Shown one piece after another: positions 44,693 to 55,700 of a stretch of DNA of 64,000 nucleotides (position 1 is its first letter; each line of letters opens with the position of its first letter). The notes under the pieces were generated by a model. That model had not been told where the DNA came from. It was given only the letters and a program-made list of their open reading frames with translations, and did no database searches. Source of the stretch: Paenibacillus massiliensis 2301065 = DSM 16942 (GTDB lineage Bacteria; Bacillota; Bacilli; Paenibacillales; Paenibacillaceae); the NCBI RefSeq assembly GCF_000377505.1, contig NZ_KB898201.1, positions 39,631 to 103,630 of the forward strand, written 5' to 3'. The translations under genes were made by a program, and so were the position numbers.

Positions 44693-46600
44693 TCAAGTGT
44701 AATGGATCGGCAAGAAGTTCCAGTAATAGAGATATATCGTATGCAGCAGTGTGATGACCGCAAACATGATTTTCCCCGTCGACCGGCCCCTGCCTTCTCC
44801 CCTAAGTAACTTGTTGCCATTTACGATGATGACCCACATTGCAATCAGAGCGGATATCAGCGGCAATGTACAGATTCCCCATATATACCAAGCTGGATAA
44901 CCATATACGATCTGGCTGTTGCCATAAATGAACTGCACCCCGAGGAACACCGTGTTCAACAGTGCGATCACAGCAAGGCTGGTAGAGATCCGCGCTTGGG
45001 TCCGCCGTATAGCTCTATTCACATACCGTACTACCCACACCAATAGGGCCAAAATAAAGAATAAGGAGGCTGCTGCGTAATTGATGAGCAACATACGAGA
45101 TTGATGCCATATCGCTGTCTGCTTGAACGTCTTGCTGTCCGGGGCGATAAGCGTCCATACACCGTCCTGCTGGTATAGCAGTAATTTGTTGCTACCCTCC
45201 TTCTCGACCAGCAAGCCATCCGCGGCCGTCTGGAACACCCTGTCTGTCGTCTGGTTCTCGTTCGGGAACTCTCCATTGACGATCAATGTATGTTCATCCT
45301 GCAGACTTACGGTGTACTTCATGCTTCCAAGCATGCGAATCCACTTTCCCCACCCATGAACCGGATTCAAGGTAGCCTGATAGACACCTGCGACCTCCTC
45401 TGGCAGTTTATCCTCTTCATTCACTGCTTTCTGAAGTGACTTAGACGTATCTACCTGCTCCTCTGCTGGAAGTCTTTCGGCGATCGCATTCACTACCGCT
45501 CCATGCAAGGCCAGTCCTGAATTCGCTGCATTGACTGTAACAAATATACCTAGCTCATACGACGGGATCAGTACCATTTCCGATATAAAACCATCAATCT
45601 CACCGGTAGCCCACAGCATCGGTATTCCATTCTCAAGCTCACCACGAAAAAATCCGTACCCTACCCCATCCAGTCGCTCATCTACTGCGAATTGCTGCGC
45701 ATGCATCGCTGAAACCGTCTCGCTCTCCAGCACTCTTTGCCCTCCGTACAAGCCTTCATTCAGGTGCGTGATCAAATAATGAGAGAACTCGTTTGGCGTC
45801 ACGCTGAGTGCTCCAGCCCCCGGAAGATGGATGTATGAGAAAGGTTGTTTCTCATAGCTGTCATCCTGCCAGTAATAGGATTGGGCAAGCTTGGGGTTAT
45901 CCACAGGCACGTCTAGCGTAGCACTGGGCATATCCATGGGCGCGAAAAGATTAGCTTTGAAGTAATCGTTCAACTGCTGCCCACTTACCTGCTCCACCAC
46001 ATTCCCGATCAATCCATAGGCTACGTTGCTGTAATCATACTGGATGCCAGGCTCACGAATAGGCGGTTGCTTCTGAAAATAATCACGCAGGTACTCTTCT
46101 GCTGTCAGCGCTCCTGTCGGGGTATGGCTATTAATCCCATACACAGCCTCATCCAGCCCCGAGGTGTGGGTAAGCAGGTGATGCATATGAAAGGGATGAT
46201 TATCATATTGCGATGCTTGATAGCTGCGAAGATAGCGATTAATATCCTCGTGCAGATCGAGCTGCTCCCTCTCGACTAGCTGCATTGCTGCACTTGCACT
46301 GAAGGATTTGGTCAGGGAGCCTACAGGGACAATGGTCTGGGCCGAATCAAAGGCCGTAGAGCGTTCCAAATCTGCATACCCATAGCCTTTACTGAAGAAA
46401 ATATCTTCCCCCTTGGTCACAACAACAGCTGCGCCTGGAATGTGCAACTGCTCCAATCCTGTACTCATTAGATCATCCATCGCTTGTTCCAATGAATCTG
46501 GCGTCAAGGCTGCTGCGCCCCATATTGGGGTATAGGACTGGTTCCAGAGCATCAACGCTGTAAATAACATTGCCAGGCAACGCATGCCTTTGTTCATCAT
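44693..46600 (-). CDS. Secreted, membrane-anchored serine hydrolase (S12/beta-lactamase family), candidate D-peptidase
   Basis: Protein of 635 residues. An N-terminal signal sequence ends in SYTPIWGAAA near 32. Residues 40-400 form a class C beta-lactamase-like catalytic domain with SLTK (nucleophile Ser and Lys, near 92) and YSN (near 190). The third motif, usually HxG or KTG, appears as ATGEIDG near 335. Residues 410-505 are a beta-rich linker, and four hydrophobic helices follow (about 505-530, 545-565, 575-600 and 610-635). The active site should be outside the cell. Members of this family act on D-Ala-D-Ala-like or D-containing peptides, and its place behind an NRPS with an E domain suggests product cleavage (self-resistance) or processing. 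ATG at 46600 lies eight bases after AAGGATGG; a start at 46612 is possible. Confidence 0.85.
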   Translation of the reverse strand: MMNKGMRCLAMLFTALMLWNQSYTPIWGAAALTPDSLEQAMDDLMSTGLEQLHIPGAAVVVTKGEDIFFSKGYGYADLERSTAFDSAQTIVPVGSLTKSFSASAAMQLVEREQLDLHEDINRYLRSYQASQYDNHPFHMHHLLTHTSGLDEAVYGINSHTPTGALTAEEYLRDYFQKQPPIREPGIQYDYSNVAYGLIGNVVEQVSGQQLNDYFKANLFAPMDMPSATLDVPVDNPKLAQSYYWQDDSYEKQPFSYIHLPGAGALSVTPNEFSHYLITHLNEGLYGGQRVLESETVSAMHAQQFAVDERLDGVGYGFFRGELENGIPMLWATGEIDGFISEMVLIPSYELGIFVTVNAANSGLALHGAVVNAIAERLPAEEQVDTSKSLQKAVNEEDKLPEEVAGVYQATLNPVHGWGKWIRMLGSMKYTVSLQDEHTLIVNGEFPNENQTTDRVFQTAADGLLVEKEGSNKLLLYQQDGVWTLIAPDSKTFKQTAIWHQSRMLLINYAAASLFFILALLVWVVRYVNRAIRRTQARISTSLAVIALLNTVFLGVQFIYGNSQIVYGYPAWYIWGICTLPLISALIAMWVIIVNGNKLLRGEGRGRSTGKIMFAVITLLHTIYLYYWNFLPIHYT

Positions 46601-46700
46601 GTGAAGTACCATCCTTACCTAATGATGTGTTAACTCATTGCCTTGACGGTGCTTTGCCACATGCTTTGGTAGCTATAGCGTCTGGCATCTGCTTGCCACC

Positions 46701-46731
46701 GCAGCAGAGGCATCATACCATCCTCTGCTGC
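46701..46731 (-). other. Hairpin between the NRPS and hydrolase genes
   Basis: Perfect 10-base arms GCAGCAGAGG (46701-46710) and CCTCTGCTGC (46722-46731) with an 11-base loop, in a 184-base gap. No T run follows on the minus strand, so it may be an RNA-processing or partial termination element rather than a full terminator. Confidence 0.4.
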
Positions 46732-46784
46732 TAGGACAAGTAATGTGAAGATCGTGATCTCGGCGAAGGCAAGAAGTGAACTGA

Positions 46785-49700
46785 TCAGCGATTATCGCTG
46801 ATAACGAGTCTGGACTTCTCCGTCGCCTCTCCTTGTTGCCATATATGACGAATGATCTTACGAATGATCTTGGCATTCTCCTCCACAAAGCCTGGTTCAA
46901 GAAGCTCATAGTGATTGCCGATCATGGCCTGCTCTACATAGCTGCCTTGTGTGGCATCCTTCCATAGTAGACGATTGTCACCGCTACCCTTAACCGCTTC
47001 TGAGCCGACTGCCACAAGTCCGTAAATGTCAGCCTGCAAGCATTCTGTATTCAGTAATTGATTACCATATACTGCGTAGGCGAGCATTTTGCGACGATAG
47101 GAGTCATTTAGCAGCTCACGATAAGCCTCGGGCACCTGCTCCAGCATGGCCTCAATCTCCTGTGTCGTCTCCTCCGCCGTAGCGGATGAGTATTCGGTGC
47201 TACGCACCGAATCAAGTATAATGATGCCTGCCACTGAATGTCCCTGCACCTCCAGTGCAGCTGCCACCTTATGCGCCAGATTACCACCAATGGAATAACC
47301 AAGCAGCATATACGGTCCCGTCGACTGGGTATTGACAATTAAATCTACATAGCTTGCCAGCAGCTTCCTTTCATCCATGGCTTCCTCCGGGAACTCCAGC
47401 CCGTACAGAACCGCCTCCTCGTCCAGTTGCTTTGCCAGTTCTGCGAATGACAATGCATAACCAAGCATAGGCGGGAAGCAAAACAGGGTTGCATAGCCAT
47501 GATCATTAAGTCGAAGAATCGGCTGATTCTGTCCCGTCTCCAGCTCTGCCTTCATCAGTTCCAACGCCTGCTCCTCAATTGTTGGGCAATCCAGCACGGT
47601 GCGAATCGGAAGCTCAATACCCGTGGCAAGCTGAATCTTGCGCACAAGCTCCAGCACCTTCAAGGAATGGCCTCCCAGCATGAAGAAATCGTCATGGATA
47701 CCCACCTGCGGAAGATCAAGGACCTCCTGCCAAATGGAGGCTAACATTTGCTCAACATCAGTATGAGGAGCTACATACTCGATACCATGATTCATACCTG
47801 CTTCCGGAGCTGGCAATGCCTTGCGATCAATCTTGCCGCTCGTCGTCAGCGGCATGCGTTCCACCTGTACGAAAGTAGACGGAATCATGTATCCGGGCAA
47901 GGCACCCGCCAGCTGTTCGCGGATGGAACGTACCGTTAGCGATGCATCAGCCGTAAAGTAAGCACAAAGCTGGTGCTGACCATTTTCATCTGCTACTGCA
48001 ATGACCGCGCAATCACGCACCGACGGAATACCCGCAAGCTGAGCCTCTACTTCACCTAACTCAATCCGGAAGCCACGTACCTTGACCTGATCGTCCATTC
48101 GTCCTACGAACTCCACATTTCCGTCAGGCAGCCATCGTGCCAGATCACCAGTAGCATACATGATCTGCCCGTGAAGATACGGATGCTCTACGAATTTCTC
48201 CATGGTTAGTTCAGACCTGTTCAGGTACCCTCTGGCAAGACCAGCACCAGCGATGAAGAGCTCTCCTACAACCCCTACTGGCTGTAACTGCCTATGAGCA
48301 TTCAAAATGTAGGCACCAGTCTGCCGAATCGGCTTGCCCAGATGTACGGCTGTACCCTGTTCACATTCGGTTGCAAGGGCATCAATTGTCGTCTCTGTCG
48401 GACCATAATGGTTGTGCAGACGGTAGCCCTTGCTCAGTAGGACATCCTTCAACGCATCCTCAAGTCGCTCACCACCAGAGATCAAGGTCTTCAAGCTCTC
48501 GAGCTTGGGCTCCTCAGCCAGATAAGCCCGCATCAGGACTGGCGGCAAGTCCAGCATGCCAATGTCATGTTTAGAAATATAACGGAGTAGCAACGACTTA
48601 CTGAGCAGCGTATCCCGCCGAATGCAATGCAGCTCGCCTCCATGCAGGAGCACGGCGAAGATCTGCTCGACACTTGGATCGAAGGTATATTCAGCTGTCA
48701 GCACAATGCGATGTCTGACATAGTCAGCATAGCGATCTGCGAACCAGTTCACCGTGTTCGCTACACTGCGATGAGCAACCATGACCCCTTTCGGCAAGCC
48801 TGTTGTTCCAGAGGTATACAGCACATACATAAGGTGCTCTGGCCCAGCAGCTGACGGTAGATTGGAGTCTTCTTGTGCATAGACTTCAGGAAGATCCAGC
48901 ACTACCTTCTTACCACTGAACGAAATATCCTCTGCAAGTCCTTGCTGCAGCATCAGAATCGCTGTACCGGAGTCCTTCAGTATATATTCAATCCGTTCAG
49001 ACGGATAAGATGGGTCGATCGGCACATAGGCTCCGCCAGCTTTCAGAATCGCCAGAATCCCGACAATCATCTCAATGGAGCGCTCTGTCAGCAGTGCAAC
49101 GCACTGATCTGGCTTCACACCTTGATCACGCAGTGTTCTTGCCAGTTGATTAGCCCTTCGATTCAGAGCATCGTAGCTCAAGCTCGTGTCCTCGAAGACT
49201 ACTGCATCCAGCTCCGGTGTCCTTGCAGCCTGCTCTTCGAATAGCTCATGTAATGTGAAGCTAACAGCTTCATGGAGCTTCTGACCCACCTCCCCTGTTG
49301 AACTACTTATTGAACCAGTCACGAATTGATCCGTTGAGCTGTGAGCTCTGTCCGTTCTGTCAATTCTTCCAAAACTGCATTGCTCAAGTGAGACCTCTTG
49401 TTCTGTGCCCCAGCTGTTGAACTCATGTAGGATCTCGTGCTCCTCCTGAGGGGTAGCTAGTCTGATATCGCTGATCACCATGTCTGGATTGGCTACAACC
49501 TGCTGCAGTACATATGCAAAATGTCCGGCAATTCGCTCAATATCAGCCTCTGAATATACCAGAGCATTATAGCCAATGCTCAGACGGAGTCCTTCTCCTG
49601 GCATGACGGCGAGATTGAAATCATAGTTGGTCTGCTCGAATACAGTCACATTATCAATGGAAAACAGAGCTTCTTCCTTGTGCCCCAGTTGCTCAACCTG

Positions 49701-52700
49701 CTCATCCACTGGATAGTTCTCGAATACCATAATATGCTGAATCAGAGTCTGCTTCTGATCCGTCAAGGCCTGAATCTCGAAGAGCGGGTACGTATCATAT
49801 GCATGAGAAGCCATAGCCTGTTCCTGCATTCTCTTCATGACCTCTGCAAAGCTCTCCCCTGCCTCACTTCGAACACGTACCGGAATCGTATTAATGAAAA
49901 GACCGATCATCTCCTCGACACCGTTAATATCAGATGGCCGCCCCGAGACGACACTACCGAACAGTACGTCTTCATGCTGGTTATATTTCTGCAACACAAT
50001 TCCCCATGCAGCTTGGAGCAGTATATTCATCGTCACCTGATGGTGCTTGGCGGTGTCATCTACCTGGCGGGTCAGCTCGCGATCCAAATCCCTCACCCAG
50101 TCACTAGCAGCATAGCCTTCAGTCCGCTGGGACTGGGCGGATATAGTACCCGGAATCAGAGTCTGCTGATCATATCCGGTCAGGTAGTCTTTCCAGTGAT
50201 CTACTGCCGCCTGGCGATCCTGAGCTTCCAGCCATTCGATGAAGCGGCTGTATGGAACAGGCGGTGCTAGCTCCGGCATCTGGCCTGCTTGCAAGGCCGC
50301 GTAGCCTTCGAACACTTCTTTGTTTACCAGGGACAGACACCAACCATCCATTACAATGTGATGAAAGCTCCATATGAAGCGGTAATTGTCTTCGGACGTA
50401 TGCAAAACTGCTACACGCAGAAGAACGTCTCGCCGCAGATCGAAGCCTCTTGCTTGATCCTCCAGCTTGAACTTGGCTAATCGGGCTTCCTGCTCCTCTG
50501 AAGCCAGCTCTCGTAAATCTTCATATATAAAGCCGCACTCCCTACTACGGTATATGACCTGTAACGGCTCTGTCTCACGGCCAAAATAAAAATGGGCACG
50601 GAGCGCTTCATGGCGCTGCACAAGCATGTTCAGACTTTCAGCAAAAGCCTGGATATTCAGCTTTCCTTGCAAATCATAGCTGAACTGCTCTACATAGGCA
50701 TCATGTGCAGCCATCTGTCGATCCAGCTGGCTGTGGAACAGCATCCCTTTTTGCATCGGAGTCAGACCGTAGACATTGACCACCTCTCCGTGCACATTCA
50801 TCTCGGCCAAGAGACGATCAAGACTATCTACATTAAGGCCCTTATAGGAAATATCGCTTGGCGTGAGCTCAGGCTGCTCCTTGCTAATACAGTGCAATAA
50901 TATTTCTCTGAGACTCGCTTCCAACAATCTCGCCAATGCCTCCATCGTATTTGAACGGTAGCTGGTCGTACTGTAGCTGATCGTCAGACCGAGCTGACCT
51001 CCCGAGATCATCCCGTTGAAATCAAGTGTATATGTCCGCGCCATCGTGGGACTGAGTGGCATCCCTCCGTTATATGACGAGGACTGAAGCTCATTACTCT
51101 CCATGTCCTGGTCAAATTGCCCAAGGTAATTGAAGCTAATCTCTGGATTAGCTTCAAGCTCTGCCATGCTCGGCAATCTGCCTGAGTCTGTCATATATTT
51201 TAGGATGCCGTAGCCGATCCCCTTATTCGGAACGCTACGCAGCCCCTCCTTTACATGCTTGATGCGCTGACCCAATGTCATCGCTTGAGGCATGTCGAGC
51301 AATACCGGATATTGGGTAGTGAACCAGCCAATCGTCCGGCTAATATCCACTTCCGGGATAATGTGCTCTCTACCATGTCCTTCAAGCTGAATCAGAAATC
51401 TCTCTTGCCCACTCCATGCCTGCAAGGCCATACCGACTGCCGTCAAGAGCAGATCATTCATCTCTGTGCGATAAGTGCGGTTGGCAAGCTTAAGCAGTTG
51501 CTCTGTCTCTTCCATGCTCCATACGGCGGTGACGGTCTCGCTATCGGCAATCAGTGGCATTCTTTCGCCGGTTTGATCGTTATCAGTCTGGTCATAATCC
51601 ACTGGTAGCGGAGCCACATCTGTCTGAGCAATCGCTGCCCAGTATGTTTGTTCCTGCTCCATAGCCGGACCTTCTGCATAAGCACGGAGCTGCTGAGCCC
51701 ATGTCTGGAACGAATCTGTCTTGTGCGGGAGCTGAATGATCTCTGCAACTTGGGAAGCCTGCTCATAAGCCGCTGCCAGGTCTTCAAACAAAATACGCCA
51801 CGATACGCCGTCCACGACCAGGTGATGAATGACCATCAGCAAATGATCGCCATCCGGGCAACGGAACAATCCCAATCTCATGAGCGGGCCCTGCTCCAGA
51901 GAAATACTGGCTTGAAGCTCATTACACAAAGCCTCAATCTGCTCCGTTCGTTCCGCCTCATTCAAATCCATGCAATCGTAGACCTCCAGAAGGTATGCTT
52001 CGCCATCCTCCGTTCGTCGGTTCCAGGCCGTAATTTCTCCTTGAACATGATCGTCATCTACCATATAGTCTGAATGGCTGTTCGCTGTATGGAAGACGAT
52101 TCGCAAGGCATCATGATGCGTAGTGATCGCTTGAAGCGCATGCCGCAGCGCTTGCTCATCGTAGCCCTCAGGGCGATAAAGCATGACAGACTGGTTAAAA
52201 TGATGTGGCTCTGCGGTCTGTTGCTCAAAGAACCAGCGCTGAATCGGAGTCAGGCGTACCACGCCGCTAACTTCTCCTTGCTCCGCCAATTGAGTCACAG
52301 GCTGAACATGTGTAGATAGCTCAGCAATCGTCGGATATTTGAACAAATCCTTCATTTCTAGCCTATGACCAGCCTGGAACAAACGGGATGACACCTGGAT
52401 TGCCTTGATGGAGTCACCACCTAAATGGAAGAAATTGTCCTGAATTCCCACACGCTGAAGACCAAGTATCGTTCCCCACGCATCAGCCAGAGCTTGCTGA
52501 ACCTCCGTCTGTGGTGCTACATAATCCATGCCTGAATCCACATGCTGTTCCGGTGAAGGGAGTGCTTTACGATCTACCTTCCCATTCGGCGTCAATGGTA
52601 GCTCGCCCAGCTGAACGAAGTAGGATGGCACCATGTAACCGGGTAAGTCTTGGGATAGTGCTTGACGCAATTGACCTGCCCCCATCTCACGGTCTGTTAC

Positions 52701-55700
52701 GTAATAAGCACATAGCTGCTTCTGTCCCAGCTCATCCTGCCTTACGACAACAATGGATTCCTTTACCCCAGCTACAGAGGACAGACGGCTCTCAATCTCG
52801 CCCAGCTCTATGCGGTAGCCTCGGATTTTGACCTGCTCATCGATTCGACCCTTGTACTCCAGCACTCCGTCAGCACGCCAGCGTGCCAAGTCACCCGTGC
52901 GGTAGCAATACTCTCCAGTGCGATAAGGACTGACAATGAACTTGTCTGCTGTCAGCTCTGGCCGGTTGAGGTATCCACGCGCCACTCCGTCACCACCAAC
53001 AAGCAGTTCACCCCAAGCTCCAACAGGCTGTAGCTTGAGCGCTCGATTGACAATGTATGTCGTGGAATGGTCGATAGGCCGACCGATTGGAACGGCTTGT
53101 GTCTGTGGTTCGGTAATATCATAGATCGTCGAGAACACGGTGTTCTCTGTCGGACCATAGGCGTTGATGATTCGAAGCTGCGGGTGAGTCTCCATCACAC
53201 GATTCAAATGTGGTACGGATAGTACGTCTCCTCCGACAATTAATTCCTTCAGCGGTGTGAACAGGTCAATATCCTGCTGCGAGTGCTGGTGGAATAAGGA
53301 CGTCGTGAGAAACAAGGTGTTGATGCTGTGCTGCTGAATTGCCTGCTTGAGTTGGACCGTATCCAAAATCGTGTCATAGCTCACCAGATGTAGCTGTCCA
53401 CCGTTCAACAGCGTCCCCCAGATCTCGAACGTTGAGGCGTCGAATACGACCGCTCCGGTCTGCAAGAGCCGTGTACCCTCGTCGAGCGTGGCATGGCTTC
53501 TGTTTTTCGCCAGTCGAACGATATTCCGATGCTCGATCATGACGCCTTTCGGATTGCCTGTTGTGCCGGAAGTGTACATCACGTGGGCAAGATCGGTCGA
53601 TGCTGCCTTCACAGGAAAATCCTCTTCTGTTAATGCCGAGCCAGTTCCGTGCAGGTTATTAAGGTTCTCAGATTCCCCGGCATCACCTGCAGTCTCTTTC
53701 AACTCACTTCCTTCACCAAGCGAACCACCTCGCCACTGTTGCTCATCACTCAGATCCAGGATTGGAATATCCGTCACAAAGAACACCTGATCATAGCGCT
53801 GAGCCAGAAGCAGCTCGGCACCTGAGTCCTCCAGTAGATAAAGGATGCGCTCTTCCGGGTAGTCTGGGTCAACGGGGACGTAGGCCCCACCTGCCTTCAG
53901 AATCCCCAGCATACCAACGATCAGTTCGATGGATCGCTCAGCCATCAGCGCTACACGCTGCGTATCCGAGCCCTGTCTGCGGCGAATCCCTCGAGATTGC
54001 AATATTCGTGCAAGGTGCTCGGATCGTTCATTAAGCTCTTGGTAGGTCAGCCTTTCGTCAGCAAAGGTAACGGCTATCTGCTCTGGTGTACACGCTGCAT
54101 ATTCCTCGAATATGACGTGCACAGGCAAATCTTTGGGATACGGATAATCTGCGACCGTGTTATTGAACTCTTTAATAATCTGTTCTTTTTCCTGCGGCGT
54201 GATGATCTCGATGGCAGACAGCGCTATGTCCGGTTGCTCAATGATCGCGTCCACCAACTGTCGGAAATGCAAGGCCAGGCGCTGAATTGTCTCTTGCGTA
54301 TACAGCCGCGTAGCGTATTGCAGACCACAAACAATGTCTTCTCCATCTTCAAATGCAAATAGACTTAGATCGAACTTGGCAGCCGTCTGCTCGCCTGGAT
54401 ATGGCTCCATTCTCAGACCATTCAACTGCTGCTCGCGCTGTTCCAGATTTTGCAATGCAAATACAGTGTCGAATAGTGGATTACGACTTAAATCCCGATC
54501 AAGATCTAGCTTCTCGATCAGCTCCTCCAATGGATAGTCCTGATGCTCAAAAGCCTGTAACGTATGCCCTTTAACCTCCAGCACATAATCACGGAACGAC
54601 TTGCTACCCTGTGGGTAGCTGCGGATGGCCAATGTATTGACGAACATTCCAATTAGTGGAGCTAGCTCGGCATGCGTCCTACCTGCAATGGGTGAACCTA
54701 CAATGATATCCTCTTGACCACTGTAGTGACTGAGTAGAGTTGTGTATGCAGCCAGGAGCACCATGTACAAGGTAGACTCCGTCTGTGCTGCGATATGCTT
54801 CAGACCTGCGCTTTGCCGCGCGTCAAGTGAAAATGGCAACACATCTCCTGCAAAGCTTCGAACCGCCGGGCGCGGGAAATCTGTCGGCATATCCAGAACT
54901 GGCAGCTCACCAGCGAAGGTACCAAGCCAGTATGCCTCCTGCTCCTTGTATCGTTCGCTTCGATGCTGCTCCTGCTGCCACAACGCATAATCCTTGTACT
55001 GGATGCGTAGTGCGGGTAGCTCATCCTTGGCGTACAGACGGACAAGATCCTGCATAAGCACCTGAACGGAGGTGCCATCCGATATGATATGATGCATATC
55101 CAGTAGCAAAATGTGCTGGTCCGCCCCTACAGCAATCAATCCTGCCCGGAATAGTGGTGCCCGGTTCAATTCAAATGGACGAATAAAGTCCTGTAGCAGC
55201 TGATCTGTCTGCTCCCTGTCAGCACTATGCGCCTCGATGTACGCAAGGCGAAAGGACACCTTGTCATGCAAGCGCTGAACAGGCTCGCCCTGCACGGTAT
55301 CAAAGCTGGTGCGCAATGTCTCATGACGCTGAATCAGTTCCTGAAAGGCTTGCTCCATAGCATTGACATCAAGCGGGCCAGTCAGTGTCACAGCACCCGG
55401 AATATTGTAGCTGGTTCCGTCCGGTTCAAGCTGATTCAGGATGTACATTCGCTTTTGCGCTGAAGATAGCACGTAGTGTGACTGCTGCGGTGCCATCGGA
55501 ATCGCAGTATAGCCTGTCTGCTCCAGTGTCTCCAGCACCTGTGCAAGCTGCTCGATCGTAGGGTGGTCGAACAAGTCCTTAAGCTGAAGATTTTTATGCA
55601 TTTGTCTATGCACTAGTGAAATAACATGCGTCGCACGTAGAGAATGTCCTCCCGCTTCGAAGAAATTGTCCTTAATGCCAATCCTCTCGACATTTAGCAC

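Noticed and set aside
44693..46600. True beta-lactamase giving drug resistance
   Set aside because: The third motif is not KTG, and the C-terminal membrane helices and NRPS context suit a peptidase-like hydrolase better.
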